The notes beneath the pieces were generated by a model. That model ran no database searches. It was not told the origin of the DNA and saw nothing but the letters and a program-made list of their open reading frames with translations. From assembly GCA_963724625.1 (NCBI GenBank), contig CAVRVO010000006.1, forward strand, positions 1 to 55,890: a stretch of 55,890 bases of DNA, in the 5' to 3' direction. The stretch comes from DATBVX01 sp963724625. Lineage in GTDB: Bacteria > Pseudomonadota > Gammaproteobacteria > Steroidobacterales > Steroidobacteraceae. Below are positions 7,329-17,451 of the stretch, in pieces. The first letter of the stretch is position 1, and each line of letters begins with the position of its first letter. A program made the translations under genes and the position numbers.

Positions 7329-9149
7329 GTGGTGCAGGTGGTGGCGACGGCGTCCCTGACCCGCCTGATCTGGCGGCTGTGGCGTCACCTGCCGGTACGC
7401 AGGCGCCGGCAATTCGTGCTTCTGCAAGTGCTCACGTTGGTCAGCGCTCTAGCAGAGGTCGTGACGTTGGGGGCAGCGCTGCCCTTCATCGCCGTGCTGG
7501 CGACCCCGGAACTCGTGTTCAGGTATCGCATCGCTGCAGCGGCAGCTGACAGCGTGGGAATCCGTAGCGCGTCTGACATGGTCTTGCCGTTGACGATCGC
7601 GTTCGCGGCAACTGCGCTGATTGCGGGCGGCGTGCGCTTGCTGGTGCTGTGGGCCGGCACCCGATTTGCGTTTGCCACCGGTGCGGAGCTGAGTCTCGAC
7701 GTGTACCGGCGCACGCTCTATCAACCGTACGACACGCACATTCGCCGCAGCAGCAGCGAGGTGATCGCGGGGATCACCAGCAAGGTTGGCGGCACCATGC
7801 TGGGCGTGCTGTTGCCGAGCGTCATGTTCACCAGCTCGGCGGTGATCGCGGTCGCGATCGTGATTGCGCTCCTGGTGATTGATCCGGCAGCAGCGCTGAT
7901 CTCCGCGGTCGGATTCGGAGCGAGCTATGGCCTGGTGACATGGCTCACAGGTCGTACGCTTCGCCGCAACAGCCAGCTGATGAGCCATGAATACACAGAG
8001 GTCGTCAAGGCTCTGCAAGAAGGACTCGGCGGAATACGCGATGTGCTACTGGATGGCACGCAACCGTATTACTGCGACGCATATCGACGCGCGGAGCAGT
8101 CACTGCGGCGTGCGCAGGGAAGCAACGTCTACATCGGGCAGAGTCCAAGGCCGCTCATCGAATCGTTCGGCATGGTGCTGATTGCGGCGGTCGCTTACGG
8201 TTTGACGCTTCGCGCGGAGGGTATTTCCGCGGCGCTGCCCGTGCTTGCGGCACTGGCCCTGGGCGCTCAACGCCTGCTCCCGGCGCTGCAGCAGGCTTAC
8301 GCTGCGTGGGCAAGTATCGCAGGATGCCGGGGCGTGCTGGACGACACGGTCAGGTTCCTCGATCAGCCTCTGCCGCCCGAGATCCTGCAACCCGAGCCGC
8401 CCGCGCTGGAATTCGAGCGCTCGATAGAGCTCGCAGGTATCCGCTTTCGCTACTCTGCCGATGGTCCCTGGGTCATCGACGGGTTGAATCTGGCGATTCC
8501 GCGCGGCACGCGGGTCGGCTTCGTCGGCAGCACGGGCGGAGGCAAGAGCACGACCTTGGACGTCTTCATGGGGCTGCTTAGCCCAACCGAAGGTGAGATC
8601 CGCGTCGACGACGAGACATTGCGGGGACGTCGCATCAGGGCCTGGCAGAGAGCGATCGCGCACGTGCCACAGAGCATCTATCTCGCCGATGCGAGTATGG
8701 CCGAGAACATCGCGTTCGGAGTGGCGCGCACCGCAATCGACATGGAGCGCGTGAGGCGAGCGGCACGCCAGGCGCAGATCGCTGATTTCATCGAAACGCG
8801 CCCGCGTGGCTATGACGACCTGGTCGGCGAGCGAGGGGTAAGGCTATCGGGCGGGCAACGGCAACGAATCGGCATTGCTCGCGCACTCTATAAGCAGGCC
8901 AGGGTCCTGGTTCTCGATGAAGCGACCAGCTCGCTCGACACGGTGACCGAGCGATCCGTCATGGATGCCATCGAAGGACTCGATCGCGAGCTCACTGTAT
9001 TGGTGATCGCACATCGGCTCAGCACCGTCATGCGCTGCGACACCATCGTGCAACTGGAGCGCGGACGAATCGTCGCGCAGGGCACCTATGATGAGCTGCT
9101 CGAGTCAAGCCCCAGCTTCCGGCAGCTGGCGCGCGCGGCAACTTCCTGA
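7329..9149 (+). CDS. PglK-like ABC transporter, permease fused to ATPase (candidate lipid-linked glycan flippase)
   Basis: Half-transporter of 606 aa with an N-terminal membrane domain of about six helices (residues 20-320) and a C-terminal ATPase. Walker A is GSTGGGKST near residue 399, the signature LSGGQRQRIGIARAL near 507, Walker B VLVLDEATSSLD near 525 and the H-loop AHRLSTV near 560. The overall form, including the N-terminal LVSALAEVVTLGAALPFI, resembles PglK/MsbA-type flippases. No Wzx was recognised in the locus, so this is the best candidate to move the undecaprenyl-linked unit across the membrane. GTG 7329 lies 3 bases after wzz; several GTG codons follow in frame, so the exact start is open. 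Confidence 0.85.
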   Translation: MVQVVATASLTRLIWRLWRHLPVRRRRQFVLLQVLTLVSALAEVVTLGAALPFIAVLATPELVFRYRIAAAAADSVGIRSASDMVLPLTIAFAATALIAGGVRLLVLWAGTRFAFATGAELSLDVYRRTLYQPYDTHIRRSSSEVIAGITSKVGGTMLGVLLPSVMFTSSAVIAVAIVIALLVIDPAAALISAVGFGASYGLVTWLTGRTLRRNSQLMSHEYTEVVKALQEGLGGIRDVLLDGTQPYYCDAYRRAEQSLRRAQGSNVYIGQSPRPLIESFGMVLIAAVAYGLTLRAEGISAALPVLAALALGAQRLLPALQQAYAAWASIAGCRGVLDDTVRFLDQPLPPEILQPEPPALEFERSIELAGIRFRYSADGPWVIDGLNLAIPRGTRVGFVGSTGGGKSTTLDVFMGLLSPTEGEIRVDDETLRGRRIRAWQRAIAHVPQSIYLADASMAENIAFGVARTAIDMERVRRAARQAQIADFIETRPRGYDDLVGERGVRLSGGQRQRIGIARALYKQARVLVLDEATSSLDTVTERSVMDAIEGLDRELTVLVIAHRLSTVMRCDTIVQLERGRIVAQGTYDELLESSPSFRQLARAATS

Positions 9150-9165
9150 CAACCCCGTCACTCGA

Positions 9166-9899
9166 ATGTTTGATGTAGATCTGATAGCCGAATTTAAGAA
9201 GCGGTACGACAGGAAGCTTGGTCCCCGATTATGGGAATCGCGAAAATCGCAACCGCTGGGCGGCCGCCCTGGTCCAGCAACTACCAGGAAAACGCATCCT
9301 CAATCTGGGTGGCGGCGGCAAGCGTCACCTTTCGAGTTTCCTGGGCCCGCAATGGCAAATCCATGAGTTGGATATTACCGGCGATTGTGACACGAGGTTG
9401 AACCTGGACAGGATCGATCGCTTGCCGTTCGATGATGGCGCGTTTGATACATGTTGTGCGTTCGATGTCCTCGAGCACCTGGAGCAGTTCCACCTCGTGT
9501 CAGACGAAATGTTTAGAGTCGCCACGTCCTCCGTTCCTCATCTCATTACCGAATGCCGCGTGTGAGTTTCCACCGATTTTCAGGAACATTCGCGAGTACA
9601 ACGACCCGATGCAGAATGGCGTATACAGCAAGTACTACGGTCTGCCACTCGCGCCACCAGAAGACCGACATCGATGGTGGCTCACATTCGAGGATATCGT
9701 CAGATTCGGTCTGCGGTTTGAACAGACCCATTCATGCCGTTTGGCGTTCTACGTTCCCGACGACGAGTTCTCGATCAAGCGGACGTTGTTTCGCATCCTT
9801 GCGGGCGAACGTCGCTACCTGACCTTCTGTTGCTCGAGCGTTTGGTTGAAGATCACCAAAGTACCTCGCACGTCCGTTCGAAGCGTATCGGGAGCGTAG
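9166..9899 (+). CDS. SAM-dependent methyltransferase, frameshifted
   Basis: Class I Rossmann-fold methyltransferase of roughly 240 aa. Motif I appears as RILNLGGGGKRHL near 9290-9330, an acidic post-motif strand as HELDITGDCD and the motif IV region as FDTCCAFDVLEHLE near 9445-9485. The protein starts in one frame at ATG 9166, moves to the second near 9230 and to the third near 9545, where it continues with a Tyr/Trp-rich C-terminal region to the stop at 9899. All three parts fit one protein, so the breaks look like indel errors. It probably modifies a sugar of the polymer; the substrate cannot be told. The next methyltransferase begins 4 bases after its stop. Confidence 0.7.
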
Positions 9900-9903
9900 C
9901 GGT

Positions 9904-10743
9904 GTGATGACTTCCATGGACGAAACAGGTGTGCGCTTTGAGTTTGGGGAAAATTGGACTCGCTTTCTAACCATCCTGGATGATCAGCGAATTTCGGAGG
10001 CCGAGAGGTCACTGAAGGAGATGCTGTGGTTGCAAAACCTTGAAGGACTGTCTTTTCTGGACATTGGTTGTGGCTCTGGGCTTTTCAGCCTTGCCGCCCG
10101 ACGACTTGGCGCCCGCGTGGTTTCATTCGATTTCGACGCGCAGTCTGTTACGTGCACCCGGGAGTTGCGCTGCCGCTATTTTCCGGATGACGAAGGCTGG
10201 CGAGTTGAACAGGGTTCCGTGCTTGACCGGCGCTACATGGAATGCCTTGGACGGTTCGACGTCGTGTACAGCTGGGGAGTGCTGCATCACACCGGTGCAA
10301 TGTGGCTTGGTCTGGAGCATGCAATCAAGTGCGTAGCGCCTGACCGCGGGAGATTGTTCATAGCGATCTATAACGATCAGGGCTGGAAGTCGCAAGTGTG
10401 GTGGGTCATCAAGTATCTCTACAATCGCGCGCCTCCTGTCTGCCGAACTCCTTTCGTCGCGGTGGTCAGTGCGCTGGTGCACGCTGCTACGATCATTAAA
10501 TGCACAATCCAACTCAAGCCGAGTGCTGCAATCGCACCCTTGCTAAGCGACCGTCGCGAGCGCGGGATGAGCGCGCGATGCGACAACGTTGATTGGATTG
10601 GTGGCTTTCCCTACGAGGTGGCGTCGCCTGACGAACTTGTTGCCTATTGCGCTAAGCGCAATCTCGCGCTGGTCAAAGACAAGCGGACGACGAGCTGGGG
10701 TTGCAATGAACTATCGTTCCAAAGAGTTGCGAGTGCGGGCTAG
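9904..10743 (+). CDS. SAM-dependent methyltransferase
   Basis: Intact class I methyltransferase of 279 aa. Motif I is LDIGCGSGLFSLAARRLG near residue 53, the acidic residue binding the ribose is in VVSFDFDAQSV, and the motif IV/V region reads FDVVYSWGVLHHTGAMW near residue 120. A membrane-associating stretch may lie near residues 175-200. Starts at GTG 9904, ATG 9907 and ATG 9916 are all possible; a GGGAG lies at about 9889-9893. It stands in a run of sugar-modifying genes, so O-methylation of a glycan is the natural guess. Sampled DNA here is about 53% GC (one counted line) against 73% in a line near 38.5 kb, which hints at foreign origin for this part. Confidence 0.82.
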   Translation: MMTSMDETGVRFEFGENWTRFLTILDDQRISEAERSLKEMLWLQNLEGLSFLDIGCGSGLFSLAARRLGARVVSFDFDAQSVTCTRELRCRYFPDDEGWRVEQGSVLDRRYMECLGRFDVVYSWGVLHHTGAMWLGLEHAIKCVAPDRGRLFIAIYNDQGWKSQVWWVIKYLYNRAPPVCRTPFVAVVSALVHAATIIKCTIQLKPSAAIAPLLSDRRERGMSARCDNVDWIGGFPYEVASPDELVAYCAKRNLALVKDKRTTSWGCNELSFQRVASAG

Positions 10744-10832
10744 CGCAACGACTCGGCTTGAGCTTCGTGGAGCGTCGCACCTCGTATTGGTCGCGGTGGA
10801 TGTGCACGGGGAGAGGCCGAGCGTCGACCAAT

Positions 10833-12269
10833 ATGGATAAGAATCAAGAGTTCCACATCGTAACCGTCGGCTGGGCGCCGCACGTGATAGAGCGTGTGTG
10901 GGGTGAGGTCCAAAGGAAGAGTGGCGCCCGCTGCTCGCACATCTTGCAGCCATGTTACGTGGCGCGCGACTTTGACGGCGCATCATCGCGTGCACAGCTC
11001 AAGTTCTTTAGAGACGATCTTGGCCAGCGCATGCCAGAGCCGGATCTCGAGCTGCTGACATCTCTCGAGCGAGAGGGAGTTCCGACGATCCACAACATGA
11101 TCCTCGGTGATCGAGTCGTTTCTCGCCTCGACTATCAACTTGCGCTGAGTTATGCAACGTTTCTCGCAACCCGCCTGATAGAGCTGTTCGGCAGACTCGA
11201 ACCGTCAGTAGTGATTGGTGCCTTCGATGCCTTGCATGGTGGAATGGCACTAGCGGTGGCAAGGCGCATGAACATCCCATGGTTCGCATTGACCTTTGGC
11301 GTGCTGCCGACGGGACTAGCCTGTCTCTGCAAAGAGATGTCCCCCGCGGCGCGCGAGCAGTTGGTCGGCGGATTTCCCTCTGCATCCTTGGCGGAGGCAC
11401 TGCTGAAGAAGTTTGAAGACAAGAGCGTTCGGGCGCCGGCGTATATCGCGCCGCGTCCACTTTCCCTATGGGGCAATATCAAGAGGTTACCCGCTCGATT
11501 GGCGGCGGTCAGGAGGACCGTGCGCAAGGCGCGGCTTAGAGATGGCTGGCAGTTCACGCAGGAAAAGACGGACTACAGCGTAATCGCCGCCGTGCGCCAC
11601 CTGCACCGTACGCGCGCGGCCGCGAAAGCTCTTTCCCGGACAAAGACCATGGACGTTCCTCCGGCGACGCCCTATGTGTTCTTCGGGCTCCATATGCAAC
11701 CGGAGTCGACGATTGACGTGTGGGCGCCGTTTTTCAGCAATCAACAATGGGTCGTCGAATTGCTATCGCGCTCTATACCGCCAACTCACAGGCTGTTGGT
11801 CAAGATCCACAAGAGCGACGCCGCCAACTATTCTCTAGAGCAGCTCAACCGGATGAAGTCCCTTCCGGGAGTGGAGCTCGTACCGCCATTTGCCGATAGT
11901 CGAGCTTTTGTCGAAGCTGCGGACCTGGTTGTTGCGATTCAGGGGACCATCGGTCTGGAAGCAGCACTTCTCGGTATCCCGGTCATCATGTTCGGGGATT
12001 CCCCCATCACACTCTTTCCGAGCGCCACTCGAATAGGAAAGATTTCGGATCTTCCACAGCTTGTTCGAAAAAAACTGAAGGAGCCGCGTCCACCGCGGAG
12101 CGAGATCGTAAAGGCGTATGTCTCGTATCTGAGTCCATATATGCCGGCCAGTCACAATGACTGGTCTGTCGAACAAACTGCGGAAGAGGTGGACGCTTAC
12201 GTTGAGCTGTTTTCCAAGCTGAAGCAGTTCTTGGCCTCGGGACCGATCGCTGCCGGAGTAGTCAGATGA
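10833..12269 (+). CDS. capsule polysaccharide biosynthesis-like protein
   Basis: Protein of 478 aa resembling the capsule-synthesis (KpsC/KpsS-like) group. The C-terminal half has the GT-B-like pattern expected of a glycosyltransferase: HRLLVKIHKSDA, then VELVPPFADSRAFVEAADLV, then IQGTIGLEAALLGIPVIMFG near residue 375. This SxG-x-E-A-L-x-G-x-P layout is typical of the acceptor loop. The N-terminal half is less recognisable. ATG 10833 is preferred over the in-frame 10758 start because residues before it are low-complexity and Arg-rich; a GGGGAGAGG lies rather far upstream (10808-10816). The stop overlaps the NeuB start by 4 bases, indicating coupling. A Kdo- or nonulosonate-transfer role is possible given the next gene, but unproven. 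Confidence 0.6.
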   Translation: MDKNQEFHIVTVGWAPHVIERVWGEVQRKSGARCSHILQPCYVARDFDGASSRAQLKFFRDDLGQRMPEPDLELLTSLEREGVPTIHNMILGDRVVSRLDYQLALSYATFLATRLIELFGRLEPSVVIGAFDALHGGMALAVARRMNIPWFALTFGVLPTGLACLCKEMSPAAREQLVGGFPSASLAEALLKKFEDKSVRAPAYIAPRPLSLWGNIKRLPARLAAVRRTVRKARLRDGWQFTQEKTDYSVIAAVRHLHRTRAAAKALSRTKTMDVPPATPYVFFGLHMQPESTIDVWAPFFSNQQWVVELLSRSIPPTHRLLVKIHKSDAANYSLEQLNRMKSLPGVELVPPFADSRAFVEAADLVVAIQGTIGLEAALLGIPVIMFGDSPITLFPSATRIGKISDLPQLVRKKLKEPRPPRSEIVKAYVSYLSPYMPASHNDWSVEQTAEEVDAYVELFSKLKQFLASGPIAAGVVR

Positions 12270-13315
12270 GCCATAGTCCAGCGCCTGTCATTCATATCGA
12301 CGGAAAGAGGATCAGTCGCAACGATCCCGTATATTTCGTAGCCGAGATAGGCTCTAACTTCGATCGCGACCTGGCACGAGCCAAGGACCTGATCTTCCTT
12401 GCGAAGGAGGCGGGCGCGGACGCCGCCAAGTTCCAACACTATACGGCCGGCACGCTGGTGAGCGATTTCGGGTTCAAAAAGCTTGGCAGCCGGCAATCGC
12501 ACCAGGCTTCGTGGAAGAAGTCGGTCTTTGAGACATACGAAGATGCGTCGCTCAATCGGGATTGGACCGGCATCTTGAAGGAGACTTGTGATGAGGCGGG
12601 GATTACGTTCTTCACGAGCCCATATTCCTTGGAGCTTGTCGACTACGTCGACCAGTTCGTGCCGGCATTCAAGGTTGGATCCGGCGATATCACGTGGCAC
12701 GAAATCATCTGTGCGGATGGCGTCAACGGGTAAGCCCGTGTTGCTGGCAACTGGTGCATCGAGTCTGGAAGAAGTACGGCGCGCAGCAGATGCCGCGCTT
12801 GCGGTGACGCCAAATCTGATTCTCCTACAGTGCAACACGAACTACACCGCGGACGCGGAGAACTACTCTTGTCTGCAGCTGAGCGTGCTTCGGGAGTATG
12901 AGAGGCTTTATCCGGGCGTTCTTCTCGGACTGAGCGACCATATGCCTGGACACGTCGCGGTCCTCGGGGCCGTTGCTCTTGGCGCTCGTGTGATAGAGAA
13001 GCATTTCACCGATTCCACCAGTCGTGACAGGCCCGGATCATCCGTTCTCCATGACGCCTCAGACGTGGCGCGAGATGGTTGAAAGAACTCGCGAGCTCGA
13101 GGCGTCATTGGGTGACGGCCATAAGAAGGTCGAGGCGAATCGAGCGCGAAACCATCGTAGTGCAACGACGATGCATTCGTGCGAGCCGTGATCTCGAAGG
13201 GGGTGCCGTCTTGCACGCGAGTGACCTGGCGATGCTGAGGCCCTGTCCGGCGAATGGAATCGCGCCATTCGAGTTCCCAGAAGCTGGTCGGGAAGAGACT
13301 CACGCGAGGGGTTAG
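12266..13315 (+). CDS. NeuB-family nonulosonic-acid synthase, frameshifted
   Basis: PEP-dependent condensing enzyme of the sialic/legionaminic/pseudaminic acid synthase family. TIM-barrel landmarks appear in order: VAEIGSNFDRD, AGADAAKFQ, FFTSPYS, FKVGSGDITWHE, LLQCNTNYT, GLSDH and ALGARVIEKHFT. A C-terminal SAF (antifreeze-like) domain is seen as RRCIRASRDLEGGAVLHASDLAMLRP near 13165-13250. The frame shifts near 12725, near 13035 and near 13135, but all parts belong to one protein of about 350 aa. Which sugar it makes cannot be read from sequence. It overlaps the upstream gene by 4 bases and lies before a CapD-like SDR and a cytidylyltransferase, supporting a CMP-nonulosonate branch. Confidence 0.82.
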
Positions 13316-13367
13316 TTCGGGTGAACATTTTAGGTGGGAGGATGTCGTTTAGCAACGATTTGCGGGA

Positions 13368-14417
13368 ATGAAAAACGAAGATTCATCGAAGAAAATCACC
13401 CCGAGCTCGCGCATCCTCGTGACGGGCGCATGCGGCTCTGTTGGTTCCGCGTTGGTAAGACGTCTGCTCGTCGACGGCCATACGGTTTGCGCGTTCGACC
13501 AGAGCGAGGATGGTCTGTTCAATCTCGATCAGGAGCTGCAGGAGGGGGGTGGTCGACTACGAATGTTTCTCGGGAATGTGCGGGACGGGGATCGCCTTCG
13601 CCGAGCCATGGACGGTGTGGAGATCGTGTTCCATTGCGCCGCCTTGAAACACGTTTATCTGTCTGAATACAACCCGTTCGAGGCGATGCAGACGAACATC
13701 GTCGGTACCAACAACGTGATTCAGGCGGCTATCGCCACCGACGTGAAGCGCGTGGTCATGACGAGCAGCGACAAGGCCGTCAATCCGACGAGTACCATGG
13801 GTGCAACCAAGCTGCTTGGGGAACGGTTGTTCATCGCTGCTAATCATTTCGCCGGGTACCCACAAGACGCGATTTGCCTGCGTTCGATTCGGCAACGTCC
13901 TGAATTCCAATGGATCCGTTCTGCAAGTCTTTGGTCATCAACTGGATAACAATCTGCCGTTGACGATTACTTCGAAGACCATGACCCGCTTTTTCCTATC
14001 GATGTCGCAGGCTGTGGATTTGTGCATACGCGCCTCGGTCGACATGATCGGCGGGGAGATCTTCGTGATGAGCATGGGCAGCTGCGACATCATTACTCTC
14101 GCCAAAGGCCGTGAGCGGCGGCCATCCACTCAAGATCGTCGAAATCGGCCACAAGCCCGGGGAAAAGCTCTACGAGGAGTTAGTCACCGAAAACGAAGCT
14201 CCACGCACAGTGATCAAGTGGCGACACTTACGTGGTCTTGCCGGATACGATCGGCATGTTGCCCGAAGACGTGCGCACGAAATACTCGGGATACGAGAGT
14301 CTTCCTCGGCTAAACACACCTCTCCGTTCGGATCGAGACATGTTGGGCGAGGGTGCGGTCGTCTCGATGCTTCGGTCCGCCGGACTGCGCATAGATCGGG
14401 CGACACAAGCGGAGTAG
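13368..14417 (+). CDS. CapD/FlaA1-like SDR, nucleotide-sugar dehydratase/epimerase, frameshifted
   Basis: NAD(P)-dependent extended SDR of the polysaccharide biosynthesis (CapD) family, which includes UDP-GlcNAc 4,6-dehydratases. The nucleotide-binding motif is VTGACGSVGSALV near residue 18, followed by VFHCAALKHVYLSEYNPFEA and the family signature SSDKAVNPTSTMGATK. The chain then changes frame near 13880, continues as VRFGNVLNSNGSV and TMTRFFLSMSQAV, shifts again near 14105 (GGHPLKIVEIGHKPGEKLYE) and near 14225, ending in LRIDRATQAE at 14417. Length about 350 aa is normal. It could supply the amino-sugar precursor for the NeuB-type enzyme, as PseB/LegB do, but this is inferred from the neighbourhood. 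Confidence 0.8.
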
Positions 14418-14431
14418 TCGCCAGGACGCCG

Positions 14432-15170
14432 ATGCAAAGCAAGCGAAAGCCATCCCCAAGGCGAATCTCCGATCTCAAGAGAGCTTACTTGGAAGTTGGC
14501 GACCGAACCTGGCTGGATAGCGACTTTCGCGAAGCGAACCTCGATCTGTCCCGAAACCTTTTTACGCCAGAGAGCCTGCTCGCCCGCCGGCCTCGTCCGA
14601 AACAGTTGGAAGTCTGTCGCGTTGCTTTCCGGGTTACCGTTCAACGTCGAATTTGCTGACAAACTGGTCGAAGTGCAGCAGGCGATATCGGCGGTACTCG
14701 GTGAGCGGCTCCACTATTGGGTAACGCCCACGAACCTGGGAGTGGAGTACTGCGTGTTCAAGTGGCCGACGAGCCCGTGGGATGCTGCGTGGATTGGAGT
14801 CATCGAGCGAGTGCTCGCTTCCGTTCGAGAGCCTTCGTTTCGATTTGAGATCGGTGGCGTGCAGATCAACCCTGATGGTTGCGTTGTTGCGCAGGGCTTC
14901 GACGAGGGGTCCGTGCTGTTTCGCATTCGAGAGTGCATGCGGGCGAATGTTCCCTTTCTACCGCCCAAGCAGTCTGTCTGGGCGCACGTGCCATTGGGGA
15001 GGATCCTGGAGCCGATCGGCATCGAGAAATTCGCCAAGCTTGCTCAGCTGATGAGCACTCTTGCGGATTCATCAATCGCTAAAACGGAAATTGGCACACT
15101 GAAGCTCATCCACGAGATGCGCTGGTACATGGAAGAAAGAACTGTTCTGGCGGAATACCGGCTCGGTTGA
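14432..15170 (+). CDS. uncharacterised protein between SDR and cytidylyltransferase, frameshifted
   Basis: I do not recognise this family. ATG 14432 opens a frame beginning MQSKRKPSPRRISDLKRAYL, which passes near 14625 into another frame that runs to the stop at 15170, giving about 245 aa. No signal peptide or membrane helix is seen. Two stretches, LHYWVTPTNLGVEYCVFKWP near 14725 and VWAHVPLGRILEP near 14980, faintly recall the two H-x-[T/S]-x strands of 2H phosphoesterases, but the motif residues are imperfect, so I do not assign that function. It lies tightly between nonulosonate-type genes, which suggests a role in the same sugar branch. Confidence 0.55.
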
Positions 15171-15191
15171 GTCTAAGGGGTAGATAGGATC

Positions 15192-17260
15192 ATGACGGCG
15201 CACCCACGAGTGGTCGCAGTTATCCAGGCACGGATGGGGTCCAGCCGACTGCCGGGAAAGACCATGATGGATCTGGCGGGAATACCCCTGTTGGAGCGTC
15301 TCCTTCGCCAGCTCAGCGGTGCGGCAGCGCTTGATGATGTCGTCATCGCCACGAGCGTAGACGCTGCGGATGACGTGATTGAGAAGTTCGCCAGAGATCG
15401 TGGTTTCACTGTGGTGCGCGGGTCGCAGCACGATGTGCTCAGCAGGTATGTGTTGGCGGCGGAAGCCGCGAATGCGGACGTTGTGGTTCGCCTTACCGCA
15501 GACTGCCCGCTCCATTCGCCGGATACGGTCGATGAAGTAGTCAACGCGTTCCTGGCCGCAGGCGTGGACTATGCATCCAACACAAACCCGTATACGAGGC
15601 CCGATGGCCAAGACGTGGAGGTGTTTCACGCGGAGTGCGCTGGACCGCGCCTCGGTTGCGGCGACGAGCGGTCCTGACCGCGAGCATGTCACGCCATGGA
15701 TCCGTCGCAGCGCGGACGTCGCCAGGCTTGACGTGCTGCATGGCCATCCGCATCAACCGTCGCTGCGCTGGTCTGTCGACCATGCCGATGACTCTGGAAT
15801 TTGCGCGTTCTGTTTGGTCCTGCCTTGATCGGCGGGGTTCCGGCCCTTTCAAGTTCGAGGAAATCATGTCAGCCGTAATCGAAAGTGGTGCAGCTCAAGG
15901 GAAGGCGACCATCAACGAAGGGTTCTATCTTTCGTTGTTCAAAGCAGCTTCCGCGGAGGCGGCCCCGCCGTTGATCCTCAGTGAGAGCTTCTCGTGGCTC
16001 GAGCGCAGCGAGCGCGTGATTCCAGGTGCCGCGCAAACCTATTCGAAGAGCTGGCGGCATCACATCCGCGGGGTGACACCGATTTTCCTGGATCGTGGAG
16101 CGGGCGCGGTAGTCACGGACGTGGATGGAAACGACTACGTGGATTTGATCCAGGGACTGCTACCAAACATCCTTGGGTATGCCCATGAAGGGGTCAACCG
16201 CGCTGCGTACGAGTGCGCGCGCAACGGGCACAGCTTCTCGCTCGCCCACCCTATCGAAGTGGAACTCGCCGAGCGGCTTTGCCGACTGATCCCATGTGCT
16301 GAAATGGTTCGTTTTGGCAAGAACGGCTCAGATGCAACAGCTGGTGCCGTACGCGTCGCGCGCGCTTATACGCGACGCGAGCATGTCGCCGTGTGTGGCT
16401 ATCACGGCTGGCAGGATTGGTACATAGGCACCACCTCACGTTCCGCAGGAGTTCCGCAGGCGGTTCGAGAGTTAGCACATCCGTTCCCTTACAACGATTC
16501 TGACGCTCTGGATGCGCTGCTTTCCGGCCTGCCAGGTCAGTTCGCGGCAGTGATCATGGAGCCGGTCAATTTCTACTGGCCGGCCCGAGGATATCTGGAG
16601 AAGGTCAAGGAGATTGCTCACCGCCATGGGGCGCTGCTCATCTTCGATGAGATCTGCTCAGGTTTCCATTTTGGATTGGGAGGGGCGCAACGCCTCTTTG
16701 GCGTGACACCTGACCTCGCGGCTTTCGGCAAGGCCATGGGTAACGGCTGGCCGATAAGCTGCGTCGTCGGGCGACGCGAAATCATGAAAGTCTTTGAGGA
16801 TGCCTTCGTAAGTTTCACGTTTGCGGGCGATGTAGCCGCGATGGCGGCCGCCATGGCGGTGCTGGATATCCTCGAATCCGGTGACGCCTATTCCCGCATG
16901 ACCGCAGCGGGTACCAAATTGTCCGACGGCGCACGCGTCATGGCGGCGGCCGCAGGGCTCCAGGATTTGTTCCGACTGGCCGGGCATCCGCATTGGGCGC
17001 TGTTTTCGTTTGTGGACCAGAACGGCGTCGACGATCCAGCGACCAGGGCGCTTTGGGTGCAAGAAGTTACACGCCGAGGTGTGCTGATCCTTACGACTTT
17101 CAACGTTTGCGCTGCGTTGGATGAGTCGTCGGTGACGACAGTGCTGTCGGCTTTCGCGCACGCCTTCAAGCGCGTCGCAGAGGCGCGATCTCTGGGTGTA
17201 AGCCCAGAGTCCTGGCTTGATGGGCCCATCCCGGTCCCGGCCTTCCGCGCGCGGGGCTAG
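15192..17260 (+). CDS. bifunctional SpsF-type cytidylyltransferase / GSA-type class III aminotransferase fusion, frameshifted
   Basis: The N-terminal part (about residues 1-240) is a SpsF/acylneuraminate-type cytidylyltransferase: VVAVIQARMGSSRLPGKTM, VVVRLTADCPLHSPDTVDEV, then in a shifted frame DREHVTPWIRR and LRWSVDHADD. Frames change near 15640 and 15790. The third frame ends the SpsF domain (TLEFARSVW, FKFEEIM, INEGFYLSLF) and runs without a stop into a class III PLP aminotransferase like glutamate-1-semialdehyde aminomutase: RVIPGAAQTYSKSW, FGKNGSDATAGAVRVARAYT, LIFDEICSGF and the PLP-lysine region AAFGKAMGNGWPIS. About 689 aa in total. The open frame across the SpsF tail and aminotransferase shows the fusion directly. 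Likely role: amination of a sugar or keto precursor and CMP activation, beside NeuB. Confidence 0.8.
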
Positions 17261-17451
17261 GAAACAGTTGCATGGAGTACTCGAGCACGGGCGACGCTAC
17301 ACCCATTCGTCACGCACGATGAACAGCATGCTTCATGCGCAGGGTTCCAGAACGTTGCCGCACTGTATTGCGAACTGCTTTCCGGGAGCGCGCGGCCATA
17401 GAGACTGAACGCCGATCGACATCGGGCCATGCCCTCAGCGGCGACGGGCCA

